Of a stretch of 64,000 nt of DNA, positions 26,232 through 34,724 are shown piece by piece. Each line of letters begins with the position of its first letter. Position 1 is the stretch's first letter. Source of the DNA: Aeromicrobium massiliense JC14 (lineage in GTDB: Bacteria > Actinomycetota > Actinomycetes > Propionibacteriales > Nocardioidaceae); NCBI RefSeq assembly GCF_000312105.1, contig NZ_HE978636.1, positions 816,841-880,840 of the forward strand, in the 5' to 3' direction. The position numbers and the translations under genes are program-made. The notes below the pieces were generated by a model. That model was not told the origin of the DNA. It was given only the letters and a program-made list of their open reading frames with translations, and made no database searches.

Positions 26232-27173
26232 TCAGGCCGCGGCGACGTCGAACCGCACGCCGGTGGCCCGCTCGGACGCCTCCCAGAGCCGCTGCGCGAG
26301 CTCCGGGTCGCGGGCCAGACGGGTCGAGCCGACGACGCCGGGACGTCCGCGGGTCTGCCCCGGCCCGGTCGGTCCGAGGTACTCGCCGCCGGTGAGCGCG
26401 GGGTCGGTCGCGGCCATCAGCAGCGGCCACGAGCCCGCCTCGGCCGACTGCGACACGAGCCGCGAGACCTGGTGCACCGCGTCGGTCACGAGTCGCGAGC
26501 GGCCCATGCCCAGCCCGGTGCGGGTGAGGTTGGTGCTGGCGATGCCGGGGTGTGCCGCGACGCTGACCACGTCGAGCCCCGCCGCCCGTACGCGCCGGTC
26601 GAGCTCGAGCGCGAACGACAGGTTCGCCAGCTTCGACTCGGCGTACGCCCGCCAGCGGCGGTAGGGGCGCGGCGAGCCCTCCGGGGTGAGGACGCGCAGG
26701 TCGAGCGTGCGCGCCTGGGCGTGGGCGAGCGAGGAGACCGTGACCACCCGGGCGCCGCTCGCGCGCAGCAGCGGCCACAGCTGGGCCGCCCAGGCGAAGT
26801 GGCCGAGGTGGTTGGTGCCCATCTGCAGCTCGAAGCCGTCGGCGGTGGTGCGGAACGGCGGGATCATGATGCCGGCGTTGTCGACCAGCACGTCGACCCG
26901 GTCGAGCCGCGCCAGCACGTCCTTGGCCGCGCGGCGGACGTCGTCGAGGTCGGCCAGGTCGAGCGAGACCGTGTCGATCGACGCGCCGGGCACCGCCGCC
27001 CGGATGTCGGCGACGGTGCGCTCGGCCTTGGACGCGTCGCGGGCGGTCACCACGAGGTCGGCGCCGTGGCGGGCCAGCTCGAGCGCGGTGTGGTGGCCCA
27101 GGCCACCGGTCACGCCGGTGAGCAGCACACGTCGTCCGGTCAGGTCGCCGATGTCGGCGGTCGTCCAGGTCAT
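26232..27173 (-). CDS. Short-chain dehydrogenase/reductase (retinol-dehydrogenase-like)
   Basis: 313 residues. The NAD(P) motif is TGVTGGLG. DNAGI replaces the usual NNAG, and the catalytic Tyr/Lys are in YAESKLANL after VSSLAH. The extended C-terminal third is usual for the retinol/WW-domain oxidoreductase-like SDRs. Substrate unknown. TAGCGT (27180-27185) ends 6 nt before the ATG, so the transcript is probably leaderless. Confidence 0.85.
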   Translation of the reverse strand: MTWTTADIGDLTGRRVLLTGVTGGLGHHTALELARHGADLVVTARDASKAERTVADIRAAVPGASIDTVSLDLADLDDVRRAAKDVLARLDRVDVLVDNAGIMIPPFRTTADGFELQMGTNHLGHFAWAAQLWPLLRASGARVVTVSSLAHAQARTLDLRVLTPEGSPRPYRRWRAYAESKLANLSFALELDRRVRAAGLDVVSVAAHPGIASTNLTRTGLGMGRSRLVTDAVHQVSRLVSQSAEAGSWPLLMAATDPALTGGEYLGPTGPGQTRGRPGVVGSTRLARDPELAQRLWEASERATGVRFDVAAA

Positions 27174-27182
27174 GCCGCGACG

Positions 27183-27713
27183 CTACCGGGCGGACGCACG
27201 CACCCGGTGGCGTCCGAAGGCCGTCCAGCCGGCCAGCCCGACCGCGAGGGCCGTGCCGAGCGCCCCGACGCCCTGGCCGGTGCGGGCCGCGCTCGGGTCG
27301 GGCACCGCCGCCCACGCGTACGCCGCGGTGTCGACGACCTCGTCGCCCATGCGGCAGCGGACGGCCGTGCCGTCGCGGTCGGTGCCCGGGTCGGACACGG
27401 CGACCAGGTGCCAGGTGATGCCGTCCTGCTCGGTCGTGAGGTCGACGCCCGGGTCGTGCAGCGGGGTCTCGGTGCGGGTGGCCTTCGAGCCGTGGACCAG
27501 GACGCAGGTCAGGTCGCGCTCGGGCTGCAGGGTGTCGGTGTACGCGGCGACCCGGCCGGGCCCGGCGTCGTCGGGCAGCCGGTCGCGCACCCGGGTGACC
27601 TCGGCGTCGCGCATCGGGTCCCAGTCGCCCGCGGCGACGGCGGCCGCGGCCATCCAGGAACCGAGGGCCAGGAGCAGCGCGAGCAGGTACCACAGCGGGC
27701 TCGTCGGTCTCAC
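27183..27713 (-). CDS. Two-helix membrane protein with extracytoplasmic domain, 176 aa
   Basis: Not recognised. N-terminal membrane helix (about 6-27) and a second helix near residue 150 (TGQGVGALGTALAVGLAGW). The ~110 residues between them include two Cys (TCVLVHGS and VRCRMGDE) that could form a disulphide outside the cell. GTG 27713 has GAGGG upstream; a longer GTG at 27731 is possible. Confidence 0.6.
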   Translation of the reverse strand: MRPTSPLWYLLALLLALGSWMAAAAVAAGDWDPMRDAEVTRVRDRLPDDAGPGRVAAYTDTLQPERDLTCVLVHGSKATRTETPLHDPGVDLTTEQDGITWHLVAVSDPGTDRDGTAVRCRMGDEVVDTAAYAWAAVPDPSAARTGQGVGALGTALAVGLAGWTAFGRHRVRASAR

Positions 27714-27748
27714 CGGCTCACCCTCGCACACGGGTCCCGCCGGGACGA

Positions 27749-27785
27749 CGAAGCGGCCCCCGAGTCGTGCTCGGGGGCCGCTTCG
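27749..27785 (-). terminator. 16-bp hairpin after fadE5
   Basis: Arms 27749-27764 and 27770-27785 pair perfectly with loop TCGTG, 17 bp past the dehydrogenase stop. The sequence leading in reads GACGACGAAG, like other terminators in the window. Confidence 0.85.
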
Positions 27786-27801
27786 CGTCGGGCGGGACGG
27801 G

Positions 27802-29664
27802 TCAGAACGCGGACTCGTCGAGCTCCATGACGTCGAGGTCGACGGCCTCGGCGATGGCGCGCTCGGCCGTGATCTTCGGCAGCACCTGGCGCGCGAAGAA
27901 CTGCGCCGCGGCGACCTTGCCCTCGTAGAACGCCTTGTCGGCGGCCGACGTGGCGCCGTCGAGCTTGGCCAGCGCCACCTCGGCGCCGCGCAGCAGCAGC
28001 CACGAGGTCACCATGTCGCCCAGGACGTACAGCAGGCGGGTGGTGTTCAGGCCGACCTTGTAGAGGTTCTTGACGTCGCCCTTCTCGTCGGCCGGGTTGG
28101 ACGCCATGAGGTCGTTGAAGACCGCACCCAGGATCGCCTGCGTGTCCTCCAGGCCCTTGGCCAGCAGGTCGCGCTCGAGCTTGAGCCGGCCGTTGCCCGA
28201 CTCGTTGTCGATGAACGACTGGATCTGCTCGTTCATGTGGCCGACCGCGCGGCCCTTGTCCTTGACGATCTTGCGGAAGAACAGGTCCTGGCCCTGGATC
28301 GCCGTGGTGCCCTCGTAGAGGGTGTCGATCTTGGCGTCGCGGACGTACTGCTCGATCGGGTACTCCTGCAGGAAGCCCGAGCCGCCGAACGTCTGCAGGG
28401 ACTCGGTGCCCAGCAGCGTCCAGGAGCGCTCCGAGCCGTAGCCCTTGACGATCGGGAGCAGGAAGTCGTTCATCGACTCGGCCAGGGCCGCGTCCTCGCC
28501 GGCCGCCTTCTTGACCATGATCTCGTCCTGGAAGGTGGCGGTGTAGAGCATGAGCGAGCGCATGCCCTCCGCGTAGGCCTTCTGCGTCATGAGCGAGCGG
28601 CGCACGTCGGGGTGGTGCGTGATGGTGACGCGCGGGGCGGTCTTGTCGGCCGACTGGGTGAGGTCGGCGCCCTGGACGCGCTCCTTGGCGTACTCGAGCG
28701 CGTTGAGGTAGCCGGTGGACAGCGTCGCGATGGCCTTGGCGCCCACCATCATGCGGGCGTTCTCGATGACCTGGAACATCTGCGCGATGCCGTTGTGCAC
28801 CTCGCCGAGCAGCCAGCCGCGGGCCGGCTCCTTCTCGCCGAAGGTGACCTCGCAGGTCGTGGAGACCTTGAGGCCCATCTTCTTCTCGACGTTGGTGACG
28901 TAGGCGCCGTTGCGCTCGCCGGTCAGCTCACCGGTCTCGAGGTCGAAGTGGTGCTTGGGGACGAGGAACAGGCTCAGGCCCTTGGTGCCCGGGCCGCCGA
29001 CGCCCTCGATGCCCACCGGGCGCGCGAGGACGAGGTGCATGATGTTCTCGCTCATGTCGTGCTCGGCCGACGTGATGAAGCGCTTGACGCCCTGGATGTT
29101 CCAGGTGCCGTCCTCGTTCAGGGTGGCCTTGGTGCGGCCGGCGCCGACGTCGGAGCCCGCGTCGGGCTCGGTCAGCACCATGGTGGCGCCCCACTGGCGC
29201 TCGACCATGTGCTCGGCGATCTTCTTGTCGCGCTCGGTGCCGTTCTCGAAGACGATGCGCGAGAAGCCGGCGCCCGCGGAGTACATCCAGATGGCCGGGT
29301 TGGCGCCCAGGACGAACTCGGCCGAGCCCCACACGAGCGAGCTGGGGACGCGCTGGCCGCCGAGCTCCTCGGGGATCTGCATGCGCCACCACTCGGCGTC
29401 CATCCACTTCTTGTAGGACGCGGCGAAGGCCTCGTTCATGACCGCCGAGCTCGTCGCCGGGTCGAAGACCGGCGGGTTGCGGTCGGCGTCCTCGAAGGAG
29501 GTCGCGAGGTCCTCGCGGGAGAGGCGCTCGATCTCGCCCAGGATGCTCCGCGCGGTGTCGGCGTCGACCTCGTCGAAGGGGCCCTGGCCGAGGACGGCGC
29601 CTCGGTCGAACAGCTCGAAGAGGTTGAACTCGACGTCGCGCAGGTTGCTCTTGTAGTGGCTCAT
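27802..29664 (-). CDS. fadE5: Acyl-CoA dehydrogenase, FadE5-like
   Basis: 620 residues, about the length of mycobacterial FadE5 (611). The start MSHYKSN and long stretches such as [28 protein letters not shown] and [20 protein letters not shown] follow that protein closely. The catalytic Glu is in [14 protein letters not shown]. FadE5 is a flavoprotein with broad straight-chain acyl-CoA specificity in fatty-acid beta-oxidation and carries an extra C-terminal domain, also present here. ATG 29664 has GAGGAA upstream. A palindrome lies at its promoter. Confidence 0.9.
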   Translation of the reverse strand: MSHYKSNLRDVEFNLFELFDRGAVLGQGPFDEVDADTARSILGEIERLSREDLATSFEDADRNPPVFDPATSSAVMNEAFAASYKKWMDAEWWRMQIPEELGGQRVPSSLVWGSAEFVLGANPAIWMYSAGAGFSRIVFENGTERDKKIAEHMVERQWGATMVLTEPDAGSDVGAGRTKATLNEDGTWNIQGVKRFITSAEHDMSENIMHLVLARPVGIEGVGGPGTKGLSLFLVPKHHFDLETGELTGERNGAYVTNVEKKMGLKVSTTCEVTFGEKEPARGWLLGEVHNGIAQMFQVIENARMMVGAKAIATLSTGYLNALEYAKERVQGADLTQSADKTAPRVTITHHPDVRRSLMTQKAYAEGMRSLMLYTATFQDEIMVKKAAGEDAALAESMNDFLLPIVKGYGSERSWTLLGTESLQTFGGSGFLQEYPIEQYVRDAKIDTLYEGTTAIQGQDLFFRKIVKDKGRAVGHMNEQIQSFIDNESGNGRLKLERDLLAKGLEDTQAILGAVFNDLMASNPADEKGDVKNLYKVGLNTTRLLYVLGDMVTSWLLLRGAEVALAKLDGATSAADKAFYEGKVAAAQFFARQVLPKITAERAIAEAVDLDVMELDESAF

Positions 29665-29731
29665 GGGCCGGTTCCTCACAGGGTGTCTCTGGTGCCGGGA
29701 TCCCAGCGGCACGAGGCGAGGAGGCCAACGT

Positions 29732-29756
29732 GCTACTGGTTAGTAACTTCAGTATC
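29732..29756 (-). promoter_or_regulatory. fadE5 promoter with TACT-N4-AGTA operator
   Basis: GATACT (29751-29756, minus strand) is a candidate -10. TACT-ggtt-AGTA (29734-29745) sits on the expected start site and overlaps the last codons and stop of the HAD gene. The dyad suggests repression by a TetR-type fatty-acid regulator, which is not encoded in the window. Confidence 0.5.
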
Positions 29757-30380
29757 CCCCGAGACCGTGCCGGCGACAAGGGCGGGGTCGGAATCGGCCA
29801 GGCGGGCCGGGAGCTCGACCAGGGAGCCGAGCACCAGGGCCGCTCCGGCGGCGGTCAGCTCGTCGGCCGTGCAGGGTCCGGTCGTGACGCCGACGCCGGG
29901 GACGCCGGCCAGCTGCGCGGCCTCCATGTCGTGCACGTGGTCGCCGACGTAGAGGGTGGCCGACTCCTGCGTCAGGACGTCCGCCTTGCCGCCCCGCCAG
30001 ACGTCGCCGTGCACCGCGTCGACCGGCAGGTGCAGGTGCTGGACGTGCAGCACCGCGTTGCGCTGGGCCTTGGCCGTGATGAGCAGGGTGTGGCCGCGCT
30101 CGGCCGCCGCCTCGAGCGCCTCGCGGGCGCCGGGCAGCAGCGTGACCCGGTCGACCGCGATCGCCGGGTAGAGGGCGCGGTAGCGGTCGGCCATCGCCGG
30201 GACGATCTCGGCGGGGAACCAGTTCGCCAGCTCGGCCTCCACCGGGGGACCCAGCCGGGACACGACCAGGTCGGAGTCGATGTAGGTGCCGGTACGGGCC
30301 GCGAGCTCGTCGTAGACCGCCTTGATGCCGGGTCGTGAGTCGATGAGGGTCATGTCGAGGTCGAAGCCGGTGCAGGTCAC
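29733..30380 (-). CDS. HAD-family hydrolase, phosphoglycolate-phosphatase-like
   Basis: 215 residues. Motif I is [10 protein letters not shown] (nucleophile Asp and acid Asp), motif II is LLITAKAQ, and motif IV is [19 protein letters not shown]1 cap domain lies between motifs I and II. The protein probably removes phosphate from a small metabolite. GTG 30380 is preceded by TAGGGT (30387-30392) at 6 nt, overlapping the promoter of the divergent kinase. Its stop lies inside the fadE5 operator. Confidence 0.83.
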   Translation of the reverse strand: MTCTGFDLDMTLIDSRPGIKAVYDELAARTGTYIDSDLVVSRLGPPVEAELANWFPAEIVPAMADRYRALYPAIAVDRVTLLPGAREALEAAAERGHTLLITAKAQRNAVLHVQHLHLPVDAVHGDVWRGGKADVLTQESATLYVGDHVHDMEAAQLAGVPGVGVTTGPCTADELTAAGAALVLGSLVELPARLADSDPALVAGTVSGDTEVTNQ

Positions 30381-30386
30381 GCCTCG

Positions 30387-30396
30387 ACCCTAGGCT
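30387..30396. promoter_or_regulatory. Overlapping divergent -10 elements sharing CCTAGG
   Basis: TAGGGT on the minus strand (30387-30392) and TAGGCT on the plus strand (30391-30396) overlap by 2 bp within a CCTAGG palindrome. The start codons are only 24 bp apart. The two genes must compete for one polymerase site. Confidence 0.7.
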
Positions 30397-30404
30397 GTGT
30401 GACC

Positions 30405-31559
30405 ATGCCCGGCCTCTCGTCCCTGCAGCGTCCCGACCGCCTGTGGGTCGACGTGCCGCTGGCTGTCGTGTTCACGGGTGTCGGGCTGCTGCTCAGCCCG
30501 CAGTACGGCATGGGCAACGGGGGCGTGGCGGCCCTGCTCGTCATGGCGCCGGCGGTGGCGCTGCGCCGGGTCGCGCCCCTGGTCGCGCTCGCGGTGGCGT
30601 GGGCGTCGGCACTGGTGCAGATGGCCACGCTCAGCGACCCGGGCTACGTCCAGCTCGGGTCGGCGGCGGTGGTGTACGCCTGCGCGGCCTACGCCCGGCG
30701 CGCCGGGGTCGTGCTGGCCGCCGCGTCCTGCGTCGTCGGACCGGTCGTCGCCGTGACCTACCTGGTCGTGCGGACGCAGGCCCGGACCGCCGCGGACTTC
30801 GTCGTGGTCAGCTCGCCGGAGTCGGCGCTCGCCGTCGGGGTCGCGGCCTTCGCGGTGCTGGGGCTGGGCTGGGTCAGCGGGCTGCTCGTGCGCGTCGCCG
30901 CCCAGGCCCGCGACAGCCGTCTGGGCCGCGAGCAGGCCGAGCGCGACGCGGCGACGGCGCGCGAGATCGCCGGGCTGGAGCAGTCGCACGCCGAGCTGGC
31001 GCGCGAGGTGCACGACGTCGTGGGCCACTCGCTGGCCGTCATCGTGGCGCAGGCCGACTCCGTCCGGTTCCTGCCGCCGGACGACCGCACCGCCGTCGAC
31101 CGCACCGTCGAGACCATCGCCGAGACGGCCCGAGGCTCGCTCGCCGAGGTGCGGGCGGTGCTGTCCCGCCTGGACGAGCCACGGGCGGGCGACCTGGACG
31201 CGCTCGTGCGCCGGGTCGAGGCGACCGGCCGCGAGGTCGTCCGTCACCGGGTCGGCGACCCGCGCCCGCTGCCGCCGTCGGCCGAGCACGTACGGTTCCG
31301 GGTCGTGCAGGAGATGCTGACCAACGCCGTGCGTCACGGGACGCCGGGCGCCGTCCGGCTCGACGAGCACTGGGGCGAGTCCGGCGTGCGGGTCACGGTG
31401 CGCAACCCGGTGGCCCCCGACGCGGTCGACGCGGTGCCGGGGTACGGCACCGTCGGCATGCGGGCGCGACTGGCCGAGGTCGGCGGCGCCCTGACGCTGG
31501 AGCGGTCGGCGGACGAGTACCGGGCCGAGGCGTTCGTCCCCGCCGAGGTGGCGTCGTGA
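30405..31559 (+). CDS. Sensor histidine kinase, NarL/DesK type
   Basis: 384 residues. Five or six membrane helices in the first 165 residues with very short loops (an intramembrane-sensing layout). A coiled linker follows, then HisKA_3 with the phospho-acceptor His in REVHDVVGHSLAVI, and a HATPase with EMLTNAVRHG and GYGTVGMRARLAEVGG. ATG 30405 is chosen; TAGGCT ends 8 nt upstream. Its stop overlaps the response regulator start by 4 bp, so the two form a two-component pair. Confidence 0.88.
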   Translation: MPGLSSLQRPDRLWVDVPLAVVFTGVGLLLSPQYGMGNGGVAALLVMAPAVALRRVAPLVALAVAWASALVQMATLSDPGYVQLGSAAVVYACAAYARRAGVVLAAASCVVGPVVAVTYLVVRTQARTAADFVVVSSPESALAVGVAAFAVLGLGWVSGLLVRVAAQARDSRLGREQAERDAATAREIAGLEQSHAELAREVHDVVGHSLAVIVAQADSVRFLPPDDRTAVDRTVETIAETARGSLAEVRAVLSRLDEPRAGDLDALVRRVEATGREVVRHRVGDPRPLPPSAEHVRFRVVQEMLTNAVRHGTPGAVRLDEHWGESGVRVTVRNPVAPDAVDAVPGYGTVGMRARLAEVGGALTLERSADEYRAEAFVPAEVAS

Positions 31560-32218
31560 GCGACCCGATCCGTCTCGTCCTGGTGGACGACCAGGCGCTG
31601 TTCCGCGCGGGCGTGGCCGTCGTCGTCGACGCCCAGCCCGACATGGCCGTCGTCGGGCAGGCCGGCGACGGCCGTGAGGCGCTCGAGGTGGTCGAGCGGA
31701 CCCGCCCCGACGTCGTGCTGATGGACCTGCGCATGCCGGTCATGGACGGCGTCGAGGCCACGCGGGCGCTGTTCGACCCCACGCGCGTCCAGGCCCGCAC
31801 CCAGCCGCTGCGGGTCGTCGTGCTGACCACGTTCCACCTCGACGACGCGGCCGCGTCGGCCATCCGGGCGGGAGCCAGCGGGTTCCTGCTCAAGGACGCG
31901 ACGCCGGAGTTCCTGTGCGCGGCGATCCGCACGGTGCACGCCGGCAACGCGGTGATGACGCCCGGCGACCTGACCGCCCTGCTCGACCGGCCCGCACCGG
32001 CACGCCCCGTGCCGCCGGCCTACGAGCGCCTCACCGACCGCGAGCGGACGGTCTTCGTGCACGCCGGCCGGGGCCTGAGCAACGCCGAGATCGCCGCCGC
32101 CGAGCACCTCAGCGAGTCGACGGTGAAGACCCACGTGAGCAGCGTCCTGGCCAAGCTCGGCCTGCGCGACCGGGTGCAGCTGGTCGTCTTCGCCCACGAG
32201 CACGGCCTCCTGGCGTAG
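31556..32218 (+). CDS. NarL/LuxR-family response regulator, 220 aa
   Basis: Receiver domain with Asp11/Asp12 and phospho-acceptor Asp57 in VLMDLRMPVMDG, Lys in FLLKDATPE. The C-terminal LuxR helix-turn-helix reads LTDRERTVFVHAGRGLSNAEIAAAEHLSESTVKTHVSSVLAKLGLRDR. The GTG overlaps the kinase stop. A 13-bp direct repeat immediately after the gene precedes an ABC transporter with its own promoter, so the transporter is the likely target. Confidence 0.9.
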   Translation: MSDPIRLVLVDDQALFRAGVAVVVDAQPDMAVVGQAGDGREALEVVERTRPDVVLMDLRMPVMDGVEATRALFDPTRVQARTQPLRVVVLTTFHLDDAAASAIRAGASGFLLKDATPEFLCAAIRTVHAGNAVMTPGDLTALLDRPAPARPVPPAYERLTDRERTVFVHAGRGLSNAEIAAAEHLSESTVKTHVSSVLAKLGLRDRVQLVVFAHEHGLLA

Positions 32219-32220
32219 GG

Positions 32221-32293
32221 GCAGGTCGGTACCGCAGGACGAGCAGGTCGGTACCCGCGGCCGAGGCGGCGAGGGGTCGCGCGTCCCTAGCGT
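32221..32293 (+). promoter_or_regulatory. Response-regulator direct repeats and -10 of the ABC transporter
   Basis: GCAGGTCGGTACC occurs at 32221-32233 and again at 32243-32255, exactly 22 bp (two helical turns) apart. TAGCGT (32288-32293) ends 7 nt before the ATG of the ABC gene. With transcription starting at the ATG, the repeats lie at about -80 and -58, a usual activator position. Confidence 0.75.
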
Positions 32294-32300
32294 CGGCGTC

Positions 32301-33044
32301 ATGACCACGACACCCGTCCTGCAAGCCCGCGGCCTGCGCCGCAGCTACCAGTCCGGCCCGCAGACCGTCCACGCCGTCGACGGCATCGACCTGGCCCTCG
32401 ACCCCGGCGAGTTCATCGCCGTCATGGGCCCCAGCGGATCGGGCAAGTCCACCCTCATGCACCTGCTGGCCGGCCTGGACCGGCCGACCGCCGGCACCGT
32501 GCTGCTCGACGGCGACGACCTCACCGCGATGGACGACGAGGAGCTCACCACGGTGCGCCGTCGCCGCATGGGCTTCGTCTTCCAGTCGTTCAACCTCGTG
32601 CCCGACCTGACCGTCCGCGAGAACCTGCGCCTGCCGCTGTCGTTCGAGCGCCCGGTGGTGCGTCCGGACGGCGCGTGGGAGGCGACGCTCGCCGACCGGC
32701 TCGGGCTGGAGGGGCTGCTCGAGCGGCTCCCGCACGAGCTGTCCGGCGGCCAGCAGCAGCGCGTGGCGATCGCCCGGGCGCTGGTGCGCACGCCGTCGGT
32801 CGTGTTCGCCGACGAGCCGACCGGCAACCTGGACGTGGCGACCGGACGCGCGGTGCTGAGCCTGCTGGGCGAGCTCGTCCGGGGCACGGGGTGCACCGTC
32901 GTCATGGTCACCCACGACGCGACCGCTGCCGCGCACGCCGACCGGGCCCTGTTCCTGCGCGACGGCCGCGTGGTCGACGCGCTCGACGACGCCGACGACG
33001 AGGCCATCGCCCGCACGATGCTCGACCTGGTGCGGGCGTCGTGA
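32301..33044 (+). CDS. ABC transporter ATP-binding protein, MacB/LolD type
   Basis: 247 residues. Walker A GPSGSGKST, Q-loop VFQSFNLVPDLTV, signature LSGGQQQRVAIARAL, Walker B VVFADEPTGNLD, switch His in MVTHD. The FNLVP/TGNLD pattern marks the MacB/LolD/FtsE group that partners FtsX-type permeases. The leaderless-type promoter upstream carries a direct repeat for the adjacent response regulator. Four-bp overlap with the permease gene. Confidence 0.92.
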   Translation: MTTTPVLQARGLRRSYQSGPQTVHAVDGIDLALDPGEFIAVMGPSGSGKSTLMHLLAGLDRPTAGTVLLDGDDLTAMDDEELTTVRRRRMGFVFQSFNLVPDLTVRENLRLPLSFERPVVRPDGAWEATLADRLGLEGLLERLPHELSGGQQQRVAIARALVRTPSVVFADEPTGNLDVATGRAVLSLLGELVRGTGCTVVMVTHDATAAAHADRALFLRDGRVVDALDDADDEAIARTMLDLVRAS

Positions 33045-34408
33045 GGCGCCGCGGACCCGGCTCGGTCACGAGCCTCGTGGTGGTCGCGCTGGTGACGGCG
33101 TACGCCACCGTGCTGCTGACCACGATCGTCATGCTCGGCCGGCTCTCCCGCGAGAACGGCTTCAGCGGCGCCACGTCGCGCGAGCTCCTGGCCATCCTGG
33201 GCACCGGCTTCCTGGTCGTCGCGGTGGTGGTCAGCGCCACCGTGCTCACCAACGCCTACGCCGTGGTGACGGCCTCGCGGGCCCGCGACGTCGCGCTGCG
33301 CCGGCTGCTCGGCTCGTCGGCCGCGCAGGAGCGTCGGCTCGTGGTGCGCGACGGCCTGCGCACCGGGGTGCTGGGTATCGGGGCGGGCCTGCTCGGCGGG
33401 ATGGCGGTCAACACCGTCATCGGGCTGACCGCGGGCGGTGGCCTGCGCTCGGGCGTCATCGAGCCGGCCGTGATCGTCCCGTGCGCCGGGGTGCTGCTGA
33501 CCGCGGTGCTCGCCGCGTGGCGCGGGTCGTCCGCGGTGCTGGACGTGCAGCCGGCCCAGGCACTGGGCGCGGCCGCCGCGGTCGAGACCGGTGCACCGGC
33601 CGAGCCGCCGCGGTGGACGGCGGTCGCGCAGGTGCTGACGGTGCTCGGCCTGCTCGGCGTCGGCGGCGCCGCGGCCGTGGGGGTGCTCACGCCGCAGGCG
33701 GCCTACCTGGGCCTGCTCGGCGGACCGCTGCTCGCCTTCGGCGTGGTGCTGAGCGCGCCGGCGCTGTTCCCGCGCTGGCTGCGGCTGCTGAACCGGGTGT
33801 GGCGGACCACGCCGTCGGGCGTCCTCGCGGCGCGCCGGCTCGACCACAACCCGGAGCGAACCGGGCGCACGGCCGCGGGCGTCGTGGTCATCGTGTCGGT
33901 CGTGACCATGTTCGTCGTGGCCTCGGCGACGCTGGAGACCGCGGTCAACCGGATGTACGAGGGCACCGCGGACGCCGAGGGCGCGGCCGAGACGACGATG
34001 ATGCTCGCCGGCGTCGTGGCCGTCATGGTGAGCGCGGCGGCGCTCATCTCGGCGATCGGGCTGTGCCAGACGATCGGCCTGGGTGCGCGGATGCGACGGC
34101 GCGAGACCGGCCTCATGCGGGTGCTCGGCCAGTCACGCCGCGACGTGCGCGCGGTGACCGTCGGCGAGAGCGCCCGGCTCGGGCTGGGCGCCGTGACGGC
34201 CGGGCTGCTGCTCGGCACGTTCGTCGGCTGGGCCGGGGCGCAGAGCCTGCTCGGCTCGATGGTGCGCGAGCGGGTCGTCATGCCGGTGGTGCCGTGGTGG
34301 CTGCTGCTCGCGCTGGCCGTCGTGACGATGCTGCTCGCCGTCGGAGCCGCGCTGGCGCCGTTGCACGAGAACCTGCGCTCCACGCCGCTGGCGGCGCTGC
34401 GCGGGTAG
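33041..34408 (+). CDS. FtsX-like ABC permease, 455 aa
   Basis: Eight predicted helices in two FtsX-type halves. The RARDVALRRLLGSSAAQERRLV segment after helix 2 and RRRETGLMRVLGQSRRDVRAV in the second half are the conserved cytoplasmic loops of FtsX permeases. Together with the upstream ATPase it probably forms an envelope transporter of the kind used in antibiotic-peptide resistance or lipid handling. The neighbouring two-component system suggests inducible expression. Confidence 0.88.
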   Translation: MRRRGPGSVTSLVVVALVTAYATVLLTTIVMLGRLSRENGFSGATSRELLAILGTGFLVVAVVVSATVLTNAYAVVTASRARDVALRRLLGSSAAQERRLVVRDGLRTGVLGIGAGLLGGMAVNTVIGLTAGGGLRSGVIEPAVIVPCAGVLLTAVLAAWRGSSAVLDVQPAQALGAAAAVETGAPAEPPRWTAVAQVLTVLGLLGVGGAAAVGVLTPQAAYLGLLGGPLLAFGVVLSAPALFPRWLRLLNRVWRTTPSGVLAARRLDHNPERTGRTAAGVVVIVSVVTMFVVASATLETAVNRMYEGTADAEGAAETTMMLAGVVAVMVSAAALISAIGLCQTIGLGARMRRRETGLMRVLGQSRRDVRAVTVGESARLGLGAVTAGLLLGTFVGWAGAQSLLGSMVRERVVMPVVPWWLLLALAVVTMLLAVGAALAPLHENLRSTPLAALRG

Positions 34409-34415
34409 GAACGAC

Positions 34416-34448
34416 GACGCCCGCCTCCCTGCGACGGAGGCGGGCGTC
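34416..34448 (+). terminator. 13-bp hairpin after the FtsX-like permease
   Basis: Arms GACGCCCGCCTCC (34416-34428) and GGAGGCGGGCGTC (34436-34448) with a 7-nt loop, 7 bp past the stop and without a T-tract. Confidence 0.82.
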
Positions 34449-34509
34449 TCGTGGTGACCGGCGCGACGGACGTTCGGGGGAAAGCGGCCGTCGCGCCGGT
34501 GTCAGGGGG

Positions 34510-34623
34510 TCAGAACTGCTTGATCGTGGGGACGCGACCGTAGCCGTCGGTCGCGACGGTGATGACGCTCTTGGTGATGCCGATGGCGGCGACGACGGCG
34601 CAGGCGCCGAGCAGGACGGTCAT
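34510..34623 (-). CDS. Small membrane peptide, 37 aa
   Basis: A short ORF starting MTVLLGACAVVAAIGITK and ending TDGYGRVPTIKQF. It has a strong AAGGAGGA Shine-Dalgarno 7 nt before ATG 34623 and a perfect TTGACA -35 hexamer on its strand at 34674-34679. One hydrophobic helix (about residues 2-25) is followed by a polar tail. It is divergent from a LysR gene, with inverted repeats between them, so it is probably a real regulated small protein. Function unknown. Confidence 0.75.
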   Translation of the reverse strand: MTVLLGACAVVAAIGITKSVITVATDGYGRVPTIKQF

Positions 34624-34681
34624 GGTCGTTCCTCCTTCAAGGGGTTCGTGGACGAGACCATCGTTGCGCTCTCAACTGTCA

Positions 34682-34718
34682 AGGACAATCGAACTGTCCT
34701 ACAGGTAACGTGTAGTGT
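34682..34718. promoter_or_regulatory. LysR-site inverted repeats and lysR -10
   Basis: AGGACA-N7-TGTCCT (34682-34700) and CTACA-N7-TGTAG (34699-34715) are abutting dyads with the same 7-nt spacer, overlapping by two bases. The TTGACA of the divergent small gene lies just beside them (34674-34679). TAGTGT (34713-34718) is the lysR -10 and ends 6 nt before its ATG. The layout fits LysR autoregulation plus control of the small gene. Confidence 0.65.
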
Positions 34719-34724
34719 CGCTAC

